Notes: generated by a model from the letters alone, not told the origin. Positions 36,423 through 47,044 are shown, counted from the first letter of the stretch. The stretch is DNA of 64,000 nt from Pseudomonas cichorii (GCF_015471405.1 NZ_BLVZ01000005.1:248001-312000), one strand, 5' to 3'. Numbers and translations are program-made.

Positions 36423-36725
36423 TCAACCCTGTGAAATCGTCTTGGAAATCACATCAACCGTGGCGCTGACCTGTTCCTGATAGCGTGCCAGTTCGACCTT
36501 GTGTTGCTGCTCAAGCTCGATCTGCTGCGAACACAGATTCAACGCTGCCAGCACCAGCAGGCGGTCGCCGATCAGGGTCGGGTATTTGCGCTTGGTGTCG
36601 GCCAGGGAAGTCTTGAGCATCGCTGCCGCTTGCAGAAGCGTCTGATCCTCGCCTGCCGGAGCCTTGACCGAATATTCGTTACCCAGAATAGAAAGGACGG
36701 TTACCCCGTTTCTGTCGTGGTTCAT
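36423..36725 (-). CDS. Divergent ZapA-family protein
   Basis: 100 aa. N-terminal ZapA-like beta-alpha part (VTVLSILGNEYSVKAPAGEDQTLLQAAAMLKTSL) and C-terminal coiled coil (about 60-98). The core YPTLIGDRLLVLAALNL resembles the G-DR--VMAALN core of ZapA, the FtsZ-ring crosslinker. The sequence differs a lot from my recollection of canonical pseudomonad ZapA, and there is no ssrS (6S RNA) or 5-formyl-THF cyclo-ligase gene downstream as at the canonical locus. I therefore read it as a paralogue. Its start overlaps the stop of the coiled-coil gene upstream (ATGA). Confidence 0.75.
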   Translation of the reverse strand: MNHDRNGVTVLSILGNEYSVKAPAGEDQTLLQAAAMLKTSLADTKRKYPTLIGDRLLVLAALNLCSQQIELEQQHKVELARYQEQVSATVDVISKTISQG

Positions 36726-36955
36726 GCGCTGACAGCACTGGCGCTGGTAGCACGCTCAACCAGCGCTTGAATACGCGCCGCGGTGCTGCCTTGCTTCTCT
36801 TCTTGCTCCATCAAGCTCAACTGCAGGCTGTCGTTCTCATCCTTGGCTTTGGCAAGTTCGGCGCTCAATTGCGCATTTGTGTCTTGCAGTTGCTGGTTCT
36901 GTTGCACCAGGTCACCGACAAGTTGTTCCAATTGGCTAAGGGAGGCTTCCAACAT
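36722..36955 (-). CDS. TIGR02449-like coiled-coil protein
   Basis: 77 aa from ATG 36955; the longer frame reaching 37042 lacks support. Almost the whole protein (about 3-70) is a heptad coiled coil (LSQLEQLVGDLVQQNQQLQD, then further heptads to RIQALVERA). This type of small protein precedes zapA in pseudomonads and resembles ZapB in form. Translationally coupled to the ZapA-like gene. Cytoplasmic; probably a partner of it. Confidence 0.75.
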   Translation of the reverse strand: MLEASLSQLEQLVGDLVQQNQQLQDTNAQLSAELAKAKDENDSLQLSLMEQEEKQGSTAARIQALVERATSASAVSA

Positions 36956-37250
36956 TCTGATTTCTCGAGCAAATTTCAACGGGCGCACACGATAAAGAAA
37001 AGTCACTGCGCATGCTAGGGCCTGAACAACTCTATAAAGCAACGGTTCAGGCGCAATGTGACTACGTTTAAGGCATCGGGTTCCTGCTGTTCGTCAGAAC
37101 GCCGTCGCTGCGACAAAAGCGCACAGCAAAATACCCGACAACAACACCCGGAAAACGCTCCACCCATTGATTTCAAAGACTTGCAGGGTTTTTTCAATTT
37201 TTCCGGAAAAGCGCCATAAATTGATTCCCGTCAAAACACGTGCCCTCGCC

Positions 37251-37276
37251 TCAAGACTTTCGTCGTAGAACCGATA
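37251..37276 (+). promoter_or_regulatory. FliA (sigma-28) promoter for the chemoreceptor gene
   Basis: TCAAG at 37251-37255, 14 bases, then ACCGATA ending at 37276. The flagellar sigma consensus in pseudomonads is about TCAAG-N13-15-GCCGATA, so this matches at all but one base. It ends 69 bp before the ATG. The rest of the 390-bp gap (36956-37345) shows no gene. Confidence 0.7.
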
Positions 37277-37345
37277 GGCAAACATCACGTATTTGCCTTT
37301 GCTTTTATACGACGCATGGAACGCGCCTTACTTATGGGAACTTCC

Positions 37346-38971
37346 ATGTCACTACGTAATATGAACATCGCGCCGCGCGCGTTCCTCGGGTTTGCCGTGA
37401 TCGGCACCCTCATGTTGATTCTCGGCATTTTCGCGCTTTCGCAGATGAGCAAGATCCGCGTGGCGACAGAAACCCTGGCCGAGAACAGTGTGCCCAGCAT
37501 CAAGAGCCTGGACCGGTTTGCAGAGGTGAGTATCCGCCTGCGGGTTCTTTCCTATCGCCTGCTGGTCAACCGCGAACCTGATATTCAACAGAAAACCATC
37601 GACCTGCTGGCCATGCGCAACAAGCAGATCAGCGAAGCCCAGGTCATCTATGAAAAGCTGATTGGCGATCCCAAGGAGCAAGCACTCTATAACCAGTATG
37701 TGCAGTTGCTCGGTCAATACCGTCAGCTCGAAGAGCGTATGAAAATCCTGACCCGTGCCAACAGGATCGATGAGCTGCAAGACCTGCTCAATAACGAAAT
37801 GCTCAGTAACTCCGACCAGATGAACGTGGTACTCGGCAAGCTGGTGGACATCAACACGGAACAGTTGAATGACACCAAGCGTGAAGCCGCTCAGGAATAT
37901 ACTTCGGCCTTCAATCTGGTTATCGGCATGCTGGTCGTCGCCACGCTGCTGACCATTCTGTTCGCCTGGCTGCTGACCAAAAGCATTACCAGCCCGATTT
38001 CAGCAGCATTGCATGCGGCCGAAACCATTGCCGAAGGTAATCTGACACGTCCGATCAAGGTTGATGGCACCGACGAAGCCGGTCGTTTGCTGCTGGCCAT
38101 GGAAACCATGCAAGGCAAGCTGCGCGACACCCTGCAACGTATTTCCGGTTCTGCGACTCAACTGGCCTCAGCGGCAGAAGAACTGAATGCGGTGACCGAC
38201 GAAAGTGCTCGCGGCCTGGCACAACAGAACAACGAAATCGAACAGGCAGCTACTGCAGTCAACGAAATGACCAGCGCCGTCGAAGAAGTTGCCCGCAACG
38301 CAACCAGCACGTCCGAAGCCTCGAAGAATGCCACCTCGTCGGCGGGTGATGGCCGTGATCTGGTCGTGGAAACCGTCAATGCCATCGAACGCATGAGCGG
38401 CGACGTGCAAAGCACGGCCGAACTCATCAGCAACCTGGCTAATGAGTCCCGCGATATCGGCAAGGTGCTGGATGTGATTCGCGGTCTGGCCGACCAGACC
38501 AACCTGCTGGCCCTCAACGCCGCCATCGAAGCTGCCCGCGCAGGTGAAGCCGGACGTGGTTTTGCGGTAGTGGCCGATGAAGTCCGCGCCCTGGCGCACC
38601 GCACCCAGCAATCGACCAGCGAAATCGAACGCATGATCGGCAGCATCCAGGGCGGCACCGAACAGGCCGTGAACTCGATGCGCAACAGCACCGAACGCGC
38701 GGAGTCCACCCTGAGCATCGCCAAAGGCGCCGGACTGGCACTGGAGACCATCCATACGGCGGTAGAGGAAATCAACGAACGCAACCTGGTCATCGCCAGC
38801 GCCGCCGAAGAGCAGGCTCAAGTTGCCCGTGAAGTCGACCGCAACCTGGTGAACATCCGCGACCTGTCAGCCCAGTCGACGACAGGTGCCAACCAGACCA
38901 CAGCAGCCAGCAACGAACTGTCGCGCCTGGCAGTCGACCTGAACAGCATGGTTTCGCGGTTTAGCTTGTAA
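37346..38971 (+). CDS. Methyl-accepting chemotaxis protein
   Basis: 541 aa from ATG 37346 ([20 protein letters not shown]). Helix 1 about 11-32, a four-helix-bundle periplasmic ligand domain about 35-188 (4HB_MCP type), helix 2 about 189-211, HAMP about 212-265, and a signalling domain with the hairpin tip around [35 protein letters not shown] family sequence. No C-terminal CheR-binding pentapeptide (it ends VSRFSL). Ligand unknown. The FliA-type promoter puts it in the late flagellar regulon. A single gene. Confidence 0.95.
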   Translation: MSLRNMNIAPRAFLGFAVIGTLMLILGIFALSQMSKIRVATETLAENSVPSIKSLDRFAEVSIRLRVLSYRLLVNREPDIQQKTIDLLAMRNKQISEAQVIYEKLIGDPKEQALYNQYVQLLGQYRQLEERMKILTRANRIDELQDLLNNEMLSNSDQMNVVLGKLVDINTEQLNDTKREAAQEYTSAFNLVIGMLVVATLLTILFAWLLTKSITSPISAALHAAETIAEGNLTRPIKVDGTDEAGRLLLAMETMQGKLRDTLQRISGSATQLASAAEELNAVTDESARGLAQQNNEIEQAATAVNEMTSAVEEVARNATSTSEASKNATSSAGDGRDLVVETVNAIERMSGDVQSTAELISNLANESRDIGKVLDVIRGLADQTNLLALNAAIEAARAGEAGRGFAVVADEVRALAHRTQQSTSEIERMIGSIQGGTEQAVNSMRNSTERAESTLSIAKGAGLALETIHTAVEEINERNLVIASAAEEQAQVAREVDRNLVNIRDLSAQSTTGANQTTAASNELSRLAVDLNSMVSRFSL

Positions 38972-38975
38972 TGCC

Positions 38976-39213
38976 TCGCGAATGAATTCGCTCTCATCAA
39001 ACATAAACGCAACATGATGAATTAAAGGGTTTTTCTGTAGGAGCGGACTTGTCTTGGGCGGCATTCCGACGATCGAGTGCGAAGCGCTCGCAAATCTACG
39101 ACTGCTACGCAGCCGATCGCGGACAAGTCCGCTCCTACATCGCCCTCTGTTTGCTGCGCGACAGCACGGCGCCAAGGTGCACAACCCGTAGGAGCGAATT
39201 CATTCGCGAAAAT
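38976..39213. repeat. REPs upstream of the RAYT gene
   Basis: TCGCGAATGAATTCGCTC at 38978-38995; a hairpin with 18-bp arms at 39036-39053 and 39122-39139 (TGTAGGAGCGGACTTGTC and its complement); and GTAGGAGCGAATTCATTCGC at about 39188-39207. No other gene lies in 38972-39308. Confidence 0.85.
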
Positions 39214-39308
39214 ACCGCCCGAAATATCCTGCCAGATATTAGATAAGCACTGCTCTGTCATCCAGCTAGATTCGGTATCTCTGAATCATTAGCCAAGGAT
39301 GGCAAAAG

Positions 39309-39767
39309 ATGTCAAAACATGCGCAGGCCTGCCGTCTTAGACTCGGTCGATACTCTCAAACCGGGCAAATTTATCTAGTCACATCGGTAGTGCAAGAGCG
39401 CACTCCAATATTCAATGATTTTCGCCTGGGGCGACTTGTGGTCGAAGAGTTCAGGCGTGCTCAGATTTGTGGCCAAGCCAAGTCATTGGCCTGGGTCATA
39501 ATGCCTGATCACTTTCATTGGTTGTTGGAGTTAGGCAATTGCTCCCTTGATCAACTTATGAAGCAGGTCAAGGCATGCAGCTCTCTGTCCATCAACAGAG
39601 CAACTCAAAAAGAGGGACAGTTATGGCAGAAAGGCTTCCATGACAGGGCGATCCGACGTGAAGAAAATCTGCAAAACGTGGCACGTTATGTTGTTGCCAA
39701 CCCCCTTCGTACAGGTTTGGTAACACGACTTGGAGACTACTCGCTATGGGATGCCATTTGGGTTTAA
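39309..39767 (+). CDS. REP-associated tyrosine transposase (RAYT)
   Basis: 152 aa. Y1/HUH transposase family: HUH motif MPDHFHWL with His68 and His70, and catalytic Tyr127 in LQNVARYVVANPLR. N-terminal RLGRYSQTGQIYLVTSVVQE is typical of RAYTs. It is a single intact gene flanked by GCGAATTCATTCGC REPs on both sides (39188-39207 and 39769-39833), the layout of a REP/RAYT unit. RAYTs are not mobile as insertion sequences; they are thought to nick and spread REPs/REPINs. The gene looks less GC-rich than its neighbours. Confidence 0.92.
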   Translation: MSKHAQACRLRLGRYSQTGQIYLVTSVVQERTPIFNDFRLGRLVVEEFRRAQICGQAKSLAWVIMPDHFHWLLELGNCSLDQLMKQVKACSSLSINRATQKEGQLWQKGFHDRAIRREENLQNVARYVVANPLRTGLVTRLGDYSLWDAIWV

Positions 39768-39768
39768 G

Positions 39769-39833
39769 CCTTCGCGAATGAATTCGCTCCTACGCGCGCG
39801 GATGAAGTAGGAGCGAATTAATTCGCGAAAGGC
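39769..39833. repeat. REPIN downstream of the RAYT gene
   Basis: CTTCGCGAATGAATTCGCTC at about 39770-39789 pairs with the inverted GTAGGAGCGAATTAATTCGC at about 39808-39827 (one mismatch). It lies directly after the RAYT stop and just before the gbdR stop. Confidence 0.85.
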
Positions 39834-39834
39834 C

Positions 39835-40938
39835 TTACAACCTCACGCTCGCAAATGTCGATTCGTTACGCGCCTGACTCAATGCCGACATGGGGCCAGA
39901 CAGCGGGGCCAGTACCAGGGCTTGCGGTATTGGCATCATGGCGACTTGCTGGGTGGTGTTTGAACCCACACGTTCGTCACGTGGCGGGATGCCGAAGTAT
40001 TCGCGGTAGCACTTGGAGAAATGTGGCGTCGATACGAAGCCACAGACCGATGCCACTTCAATGATCGACATGGGCGTCTGCTTGAGCAGTTGCCGGGCGC
40101 GGATCAGGCGCAGCTTGAGGTAATAGCGCGACGGCGAGCAGTGCAGGTACTTCTGGAAGAGACGCTCCAGTTGCCTGCGCGAAACCGCCACGTAAACCGC
40201 CAGTTCATCAAGGTCGATCGGCTCTTCAAGATTGGCCTCCATCAACGCGACGATTTCCTGCAGCTTGGGCTGGTTGGTGCCCAGCATGTGCTTGAGTGGT
40301 ACGCGCTGGTGATCCTGTTCGTTACGAATACGCTCGTAGACGAACATCTCGGAAATCGCAGCCGACAGCTCACGACCATGATCGCGGCTGATCAGGTGCA
40401 GCATCATGTCCAGCGGCGCAGTGCCACCGGAACTGGTGAAGCGGTTGCGGTCCAGCGTGAACAGGCGAGTGCTCATCGAGACACGCGGGAAAGCCTCCTG
40501 CATCGCAGCCAGACACTCCCAGTGAACGCTGCAATCGAAACCATCGAGCAGACCGGCACACGCCAATGCCCAACTGCCGGTGCAGACTGCGCCCAGGCGA
40601 CGGGACTGGCGGGCCTGGCTTTGCAGCCAGCTCACGTGTTCACGGGTAACGGTACGCTGAATGCCGACACCACCACAGACAATGATGGTGTCCAGTGCCG
40701 GCGCCTTGTGCATGGCGGCATCTGGAGTGATCTGCAAGCCATCGCTGGCCCAGACCTGACCGCCGTCCACACTTAGCGTGGTCCAGCGATAAAGCTCACG
40801 ACCGGAAAGCTGGTTGGCCATGCGCAGGGGTTCGACCGCCGACGCCAGGGAGATCAGGGTGAAGTTGTCCAGTAGCAGAAAGCCGATGGACTGTGGTGCG
40901 CGGTTCTGGGGTTGCGCCCCTGCATTGAACGAAGTCAT
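39835..40938 (-). CDS. gbdR: Transcriptional activator of glycine betaine catabolism, GbdR
   Basis: 367 aa from ATG 40938, with AGGAG seven bases upstream. N-terminal DJ-1/PfpI-like GATase1 domain (IGFLLLDNFTLISLASAVEP; GAVCTGSWALACAGLLDG) and C-terminal AraC HTH (two helices: DLDELAVYVAVSRRQLERLF and IIEVASVCGFVSTPHFSKCYREYFG). The sequence closely follows what I recall of P. aeruginosa GbdR, which responds to betaine and dimethylglycine and activates choline-catabolic and transport genes. It is divergent from choXWV across a 707-bp gap, as in P. aeruginosa. Confidence 0.93.
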   Translation of the reverse strand: MTSFNAGAQPQNRAPQSIGFLLLDNFTLISLASAVEPLRMANQLSGRELYRWTTLSVDGGQVWASDGLQITPDAAMHKAPALDTIIVCGGVGIQRTVTREHVSWLQSQARQSRRLGAVCTGSWALACAGLLDGFDCSVHWECLAAMQEAFPRVSMSTRLFTLDRNRFTSSGGTAPLDMMLHLISRDHGRELSAAISEMFVYERIRNEQDHQRVPLKHMLGTNQPKLQEIVALMEANLEEPIDLDELAVYVAVSRRQLERLFQKYLHCSPSRYYLKLRLIRARQLLKQTPMSIIEVASVCGFVSTPHFSKCYREYFGIPPRDERVGSNTTQQVAMMPIPQALVLAPLSGPMSALSQARNESTFASVRL

Positions 40939-41645
40939 CACGTATCTCCTCACTCTAGGCGTTGGTTGGCCTCAGGCGAGGCTCTTCTTAGTAGCCTTGC
41001 TTCATGCATGGCCTGCCAATCCCATCGCAAATCCCATGCCTAAAATTGAATAGCCATTCAATAACCACTGAAAGCGACGTCGCGAAGCGTCTATTCAGGT
41101 GCGACCGGCGTGCCCAATTGCGACGTGCCAGCCCATGACCTGCAAGGGAAGAGTGAGCAATTCGGTAGCACTTCAGGGAAACAGGGAAGAAAAGAACTGC
41201 GCGCCAGTGTCACTCATCGCACGAGGCAATAGCACTGCGCCACAACCGGTTTTTTTCGCGCTAAAAGGTGGCGACGCTCATCAGCAATGTTCAAAAAGCG
41301 AGCAGGCCGACCGATGCCTGTAACCGAAAATACGCCGCACCACTGAACTTCAATGCACCTTGTCGCCTCCACTATCTGGCCGTTTTTAGCTGCTCCATCC
41401 TGGTAAAAGTGCGCTTGCACGATAGAAAGAATCTGTAAGCGACCTTGCTCACACTGGATGCGACCCCGCCTGTACTGGATACGACGCCCCCTGTAGGCGT
41501 TTGATTTTCACTGTTACATGATCGGCTTCGACTCGATCGCCGGGCGCAGTGATAGAGCTTCGCAAAATGCCTCGCCAACACATAAGCCGCGTCAGCGCTC
41601 GCCTGCTGATGAGATGAATAGAAAGAACTCACAGGAGTCCACCCC
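40939..41645. other. Divergent gbdR-choX control region (no gene seen)
   Basis: A 707-bp stretch without a convincing reading frame. Its most structured part is the two-copy 21-bp direct repeat at 41453-41494. The ATG of choX at 41646 has ACAGGAG upstream. Short frames (for example 41099-41323) have no ribosome site and unremarkable composition. Confidence 0.6.
41453..41494 (+). promoter_or_regulatory. Two 21-bp direct repeats, candidate GbdR site upstream of choX
   Basis: ACTGGATGCGACCCCGCCTG(T) is followed directly by ACTGGATACGACGCCCCCTG(T); 18 of 21 bases agree. The 21-bp period equals two helical turns, the spacing used by AraC-family activators such as GbdR. It lies 152-193 bp before the choX start. 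Function inferred. Confidence 0.55.
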
Positions 41646-42593
41646 ATGAAAGGTTCTAAATCGTTGCTGTTGGCCGCCACGCTCTGCATGCCGCTACTGG
41701 CCCAGGCCGCTGAGCCGCAGGCGTGCCATACAGTCAACTTCTCGGACGTCGGCTGGACTGACATCACGGTCACCACCGCAGTGACCAGCGTGGTACTCGA
41801 ATCCCTGGGCTACAAGACCAAGACCACCATGATTTCCGTGCCTGTGACCTACAAGTCTCTGGCTGACGGCAAGAACATGGACGTGTTCCTGGGCAACTGG
41901 ATGCCGACCATGGAAAACGACATCAAGGCCTACCGCGAGGCGGGTACCGTCGAAACCGTTCGCGCCAACCTCGAAAACGCCAAGTACACCCTGGCCGTCC
42001 CTCAGGCACTTTACGACAAGGGCCTGAAAGACTTCTCCGATATAGCCAGATTCAAGAAAGAACTCGACGGCAAGATCTACGGGATCGAGCCGGGCAACGA
42101 CGGCAACCGCCTGATCCAGAGCATGATCGACAAGGACGCCTTCGGTCTGAAGGCCGCAGGCTTCAAGGTCGTCGAATCCAGCGAAGCCGGGATGTTGTCG
42201 CAGGTCGATCGTGCAGCACGGCGTGGTACGGACGTGGTATTTCTGGGCTGGGAACCGCATCCGATGAACACCCGTTTCAAGATGCAGTACCTGACCGGTG
42301 GCGACGAGTATTTCGGGCCTAACTTCGGCCAGGCCACTATCTTCACCAATACACGCAAAGGCTATGTTCAGGAGTGCAGCAACGTCGGCCAGTTGCTCAA
42401 GAACCTATCGTTCACCCTGACGATGGAAAGCACGCTGATGGGTAACGTTCTGGACGACAAGATGAAACCCGATGCCGCCGCCAAGGCGTGGATCAAGAAA
42501 AACCCTCAAGTACTGGATACCTGGCTCGCTGGCGTTACCACCGTAGATGGCAAGCCAGGCCTGGAGGCTGCCAAAGCCAAACTGACCCAGTAA
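41646..42593 (+). CDS. choX: Choline ABC transporter, substrate-binding protein
   Basis: 315 aa. Signal peptide about 1-21 (MKGSKSLLLAATLCMPLLAQ, cleaved after AQA). OpuAC-type fold; the aromatic cage tryptophans in DVGWTDI, GNWMP and LGWEPHP are as expected for choline-type quaternary amine binding. Called cbcX in some pseudomonads. First gene of choXWV; a 65-bp gap to choW. Likely activated by GbdR. Confidence 0.93.
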   Translation: MKGSKSLLLAATLCMPLLAQAAEPQACHTVNFSDVGWTDITVTTAVTSVVLESLGYKTKTTMISVPVTYKSLADGKNMDVFLGNWMPTMENDIKAYREAGTVETVRANLENAKYTLAVPQALYDKGLKDFSDIARFKKELDGKIYGIEPGNDGNRLIQSMIDKDAFGLKAAGFKVVESSEAGMLSQVDRAARRGTDVVFLGWEPHPMNTRFKMQYLTGGDEYFGPNFGQATIFTNTRKGYVQECSNVGQLLKNLSFTLTMESTLMGNVLDDKMKPDAAAKAWIKKNPQVLDTWLAGVTTVDGKPGLEAAKAKLTQ

Positions 42594-42658
42594 GACGATG
42601 GCAGGCGGGCCTGCCCGCCTGTTGTCCCATTTCTTCCCGCAAGCGGACAATCGATATC

Positions 42659-43504
42659 ATGCTGACTGACCAAAAAATCCCTCTGGGCCAGTGCATCGCG
42701 GCCTTTGTCGAATGGTTGACGCAACACGGCGCCAACTACTTCGACGCCATAGCCTCGACCCTGGAAATGATGATCCACGGCCTGACCTTCGGCCTGACCT
42801 GGTTCAACCCGTTGGTATTGATTGGCCTGATTGCGGCTCTGGCGCATTACATCCAGCGTAAATGGGGCCTGACAGTCTTCGTCATCCTGGCCTTCCTGCT
42901 GATCCTGAACCTGCATTACTGGCAGGAAACCATGGAGACCCTGGCCCAGGTGCTTTTCGCCACGCTGGTCTGTGTGGTGATCGGTGTGCCGCTGGGCATC
43001 ATCGCCGCCCACAAACCCATGTTCTACACCGTCATCCGTCCGCTGCTGGACCTGATGCAGACCGTGCCGACTTTCGTGTACCTGATTCCAACACTGACGC
43101 TTTTCGGCCTGGGCGTCGTGCCCGGTCTGATTTCGACAGTGGTTTTCGCCATCGCCGCGCCGATCCGCCTGACGTATCTGGGCATTCGCGATGTGCCTCA
43201 TGAATTGCTCGATGCCGGTAAAGCCTTTGGCTCGTCACGCCGCCAGTTGCTGACCCGCATTGAACTGCCTTACGCCATGCCCAGCATCGCAGCCGGCATT
43301 ACCCAGTGCATCATGCTGTCGCTGTCGATGGTGGTGATCGCGGCACTGGTGGGCGCCGATGGTCTGGGCAAACCCGTGGTCAACGCACTGAACACCGCTG
43401 ATATCGCCCTGGGCTTCGAAGCCGGTCTGGCGATCGTATTGCTGGCCATCATGCTCGACCGTATCTGCAAACAACCCGAAGCCAAGGTAGGGTCCGACGC
43501 ATGA
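42659..43504 (+). CDS. choW: Choline ABC transporter, permease
   Basis: 281 aa from ATG 42659 (MLTDQKIPLGQCIAAFVEWL); the longer frame overlaps choX and is rejected. Six or seven helices; the BPD_transp motif near EAA loop is DVPHELLDAGKAFGSSRRQLLTRIELPYAMP. Inner-membrane channel of the choline importer. The stop overlaps the choV start by four bases (ATGA). Confidence 0.93.
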   Translation: MLTDQKIPLGQCIAAFVEWLTQHGANYFDAIASTLEMMIHGLTFGLTWFNPLVLIGLIAALAHYIQRKWGLTVFVILAFLLILNLHYWQETMETLAQVLFATLVCVVIGVPLGIIAAHKPMFYTVIRPLLDLMQTVPTFVYLIPTLTLFGLGVVPGLISTVVFAIAAPIRLTYLGIRDVPHELLDAGKAFGSSRRQLLTRIELPYAMPSIAAGITQCIMLSLSMVVIAALVGADGLGKPVVNALNTADIALGFEAGLAIVLLAIMLDRICKQPEAKVGSDA

Positions 43505-44679
43505 GTATCATCAAATTCGATCAGGTAGACGTCATCTTCGCCAAGGACCCGCGTGAGGCCCTCAAGCTGCTGGACCAAGGCCTCACGCGCGACCAGATCC
43601 TGAAAAAGATCGGCCAGATCGTAGGCGTGGAAAAGGCCACTCTGGAAATCGAAAAAGGCGAAATCTGTGTATTGATGGGCCTCTCCGGCTCGGGCAAGTC
43701 CAGCCTGCTGCGTTGCATCAACGGCCTCAATACCGTCAGCCGTGGCTCGTTGTATGTCGAGCATGAAGGCTCGCAGATCAACATCGCCAATTGCACGGCG
43801 GCAGAACTGAAAATGATGCGCACCCAGCGTATCGCGATGGTGTTTCAGAAGTTCGCCCTGATGCCCTGGCTGACGGTTCGCGAGAACATCAGCTTTGGCC
43901 TGGAAATGCAGGGGCGGCCGGAAAAGGAACGACGCAAGCTGGTGGATGAAAAGCTTGAACTGGTCGGCCTGACCCAATGGCGCAACAAGAAACCCGATGA
44001 ACTGTCCGGCGGCATGCAGCAGCGTGTCGGCCTGGCCCGGGCGCTGGCGATGGATGCAGACATCCTGCTGATGGACGAACCCTTCTCGGCTCTCGACCCG
44101 CTGATTCGCCAGGGTCTGCAAGACGAACTGCTGGCCCTGCAAAGCAAGCTGAGCAAGACCATCGTTTTCGTCAGCCATGACCTGGATGAAGCGCTCAAGC
44201 TGGGCAGCCGCATTGCCATCATGAAAGACGGCCGGATCATTCAATACAGCGTGCCCGAAGAGATCGTCCTCAACCCGGCCGATGATTACGTGCGCACCTT
44301 CGTTGCCCACACCAATCCGCTCAATGTGCTGTGCGGCCGCAGCCTGATGCGCACCGTCGACAATTGCACCCGGATCAACGGTTCGGTATGCCTGGACCCC
44401 GGCGTGGATTCCTGGCTGGACCTGGCCGAAGGCAACGTCATCAAAAGCGCTCGCCAGGGTACTGCGCAGCTCGATCTGCAGAACTGGACACCGGGTCAGG
44501 ACGTCTCCAGCCTGGATCGCCGTCCGACACTGGTGCATTCCAATATCGGCATGCGCGACGCCTTGCAGATCCGCTACCAGACCGGTAACAAACTGGTGCT
44601 GCAGGATGGCAACAAGGTGGTCGGTATTCTGGGGGATAGCGAGTTGTATCACGCGCTGCTGGGCAAGAATCTGGGTTAA
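43501..44679 (+). CDS. choV: Choline ABC transporter, ATP-binding protein
   Basis: 392 aa. Walker A GLSGSGKSS at 60-68, Q-loop FQKFALMPW, signature ELSGGMQQRVGLARAL, Walker B ILLMDEPFSALD, His switch VFVSHD. The C-terminal portion (about 280-392) is of the CBS-like regulatory type seen in the ProV/OpuAA family. Last gene of choXWV; a REP-pair hairpin follows (44690-44756). Confidence 0.95.
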   Translation: MSIIKFDQVDVIFAKDPREALKLLDQGLTRDQILKKIGQIVGVEKATLEIEKGEICVLMGLSGSGKSSLLRCINGLNTVSRGSLYVEHEGSQINIANCTAAELKMMRTQRIAMVFQKFALMPWLTVRENISFGLEMQGRPEKERRKLVDEKLELVGLTQWRNKKPDELSGGMQQRVGLARALAMDADILLMDEPFSALDPLIRQGLQDELLALQSKLSKTIVFVSHDLDEALKLGSRIAIMKDGRIIQYSVPEEIVLNPADDYVRTFVAHTNPLNVLCGRSLMRTVDNCTRINGSVCLDPGVDSWLDLAEGNVIKSARQGTAQLDLQNWTPGQDVSSLDRRPTLVHSNIGMRDALQIRYQTGNKLVLQDGNKVVGILGDSELYHALLGKNLG

Positions 44680-44689
44680 ATATTTCTTT

Positions 44690-44756
44690 GTGGGAGAGGG
44701 CCTGGTCGCTTCACACGACCTCGTCGCGAGCAAGCTCCCTCCCACAAAATCGGCGC
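44690..44756. repeat. REP pair between choV and betI
   Basis: TGTGGGAGAGGGCCTGGTCG and the inverted CGTCGCGAGCAAGCTCCCTC copy form a loose hairpin. It may also end choXWV transcription. Confidence 0.7.
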
Positions 44757-44790
44757 TCCGACGGCCCTTTTGTCACGTCCACAGGTTTTT

Positions 44791-44808
44791 ATTGATTGAT
44801 CGTTCAAT
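44791..44808. promoter_or_regulatory. BetI operator
   Basis: ATTGATTGATCGTTCAAT: outer ATTGA/TCAAT and central GATC are palindromic. It lies 50 bp before the betI ATG. BetI-type TetR repressors bind sites of the TTGATTGA-N-TCAAT kind upstream of betIBA; here BetI most likely represses its own operon until choline is present. Confidence 0.75.
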
Positions 44809-44857
44809 TAAAAACAACTAGGCTAAAAAGGGTCAGCAGCCAAGGAGACTCAAGCCA

Positions 44858-45451
44858 ATGCCCAAGGTTGGTATGCAACCCATCCGCCGCCAACAACTGA
44901 TCCAGGCCACGCTCAGCGCGGTCGATCAAGTCGGCATGAGCGACGCCAGTATTGCCTTGATCGCGCGTCTGGCTGGAGTCTCCAACGGCATCATCAGCCA
45001 TTACTTTCAGGACAAGAACGGCCTGATCGCGGCGACCATGCGCCACCTGATGAATGCCTTGATCCAGAGCGTGAGCGAACGCCGTCAGGCGCTGACCGAT
45101 GACAGCCCGAGGGCGCATCTGCAAGTCATCATCGAGGGCAACTTCGATGCCAGCCAGGTCAACGGCCCGGCGATGAAAACCTGGCTGGCCTTCTGGGCCA
45201 CCAGCATGCACCACCCGTCACTGCACAGGTTGCAGCGGATCAACGATCACCGCCTGTACTCGAACCTGTGCTGCCAGTTCCGCCGCGCTTTGCCGCTGGA
45301 GCAGGCACGCAGCGCAGCCCGTGGGCTTGCGGCGCTTATCGACGGTTTGTGGCTGCGCGGCGCTCTGTCAGGCGATGCCTTCGACACAGAGCAGGCGCAG
45401 CAGATCGCTTACGAATACATGGATTTTCAACTGGCGAAAGCGGTGGGCTGA
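44858..45451 (+). CDS. betI: Choline-responsive repressor BetI
   Basis: 197 aa. TetR family: N-terminal HTH ([40 protein letters not shown]) and C-terminal ligand domain. The start [15 protein letters not shown] and the length fit BetI. Autoregulatory operator 50 bp upstream. It is followed by betB after 106 bp, then betA, the standard betIBA order. Confidence 0.95.
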   Translation: MPKVGMQPIRRQQLIQATLSAVDQVGMSDASIALIARLAGVSNGIISHYFQDKNGLIAATMRHLMNALIQSVSERRQALTDDSPRAHLQVIIEGNFDASQVNGPAMKTWLAFWATSMHHPSLHRLQRINDHRLYSNLCCQFRRALPLEQARSAARGLAALIDGLWLRGALSGDAFDTEQAQQIAYEYMDFQLAKAVG

Positions 45452-45557
45452 AGCGCTTCAGAGCCTTGTTCACCGAACGACTGCAGCGCAATGTTGCCCA
45501 AACTTACCGGCACGCTGAAATCAGTCATCGCCTACCACCTGAATTTGCGAGGACTTT

Positions 45558-47030
<1,473 letters not shown>

Positions 47031-47044
47031 GACAGCCAGCAGTA

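Noticed and set aside
39309..39767. Insertion sequence
   Set aside because: The Y1 transposase is of the RAYT type, is single-copy here and lacks IS ends or target duplications; the flanks are REPs.
41099..41323. Small gene in the gbdR-choX gap (74 codons)
   Set aside because: No ribosome site, no recognisable composition or motif; probably a chance frame in a control region.
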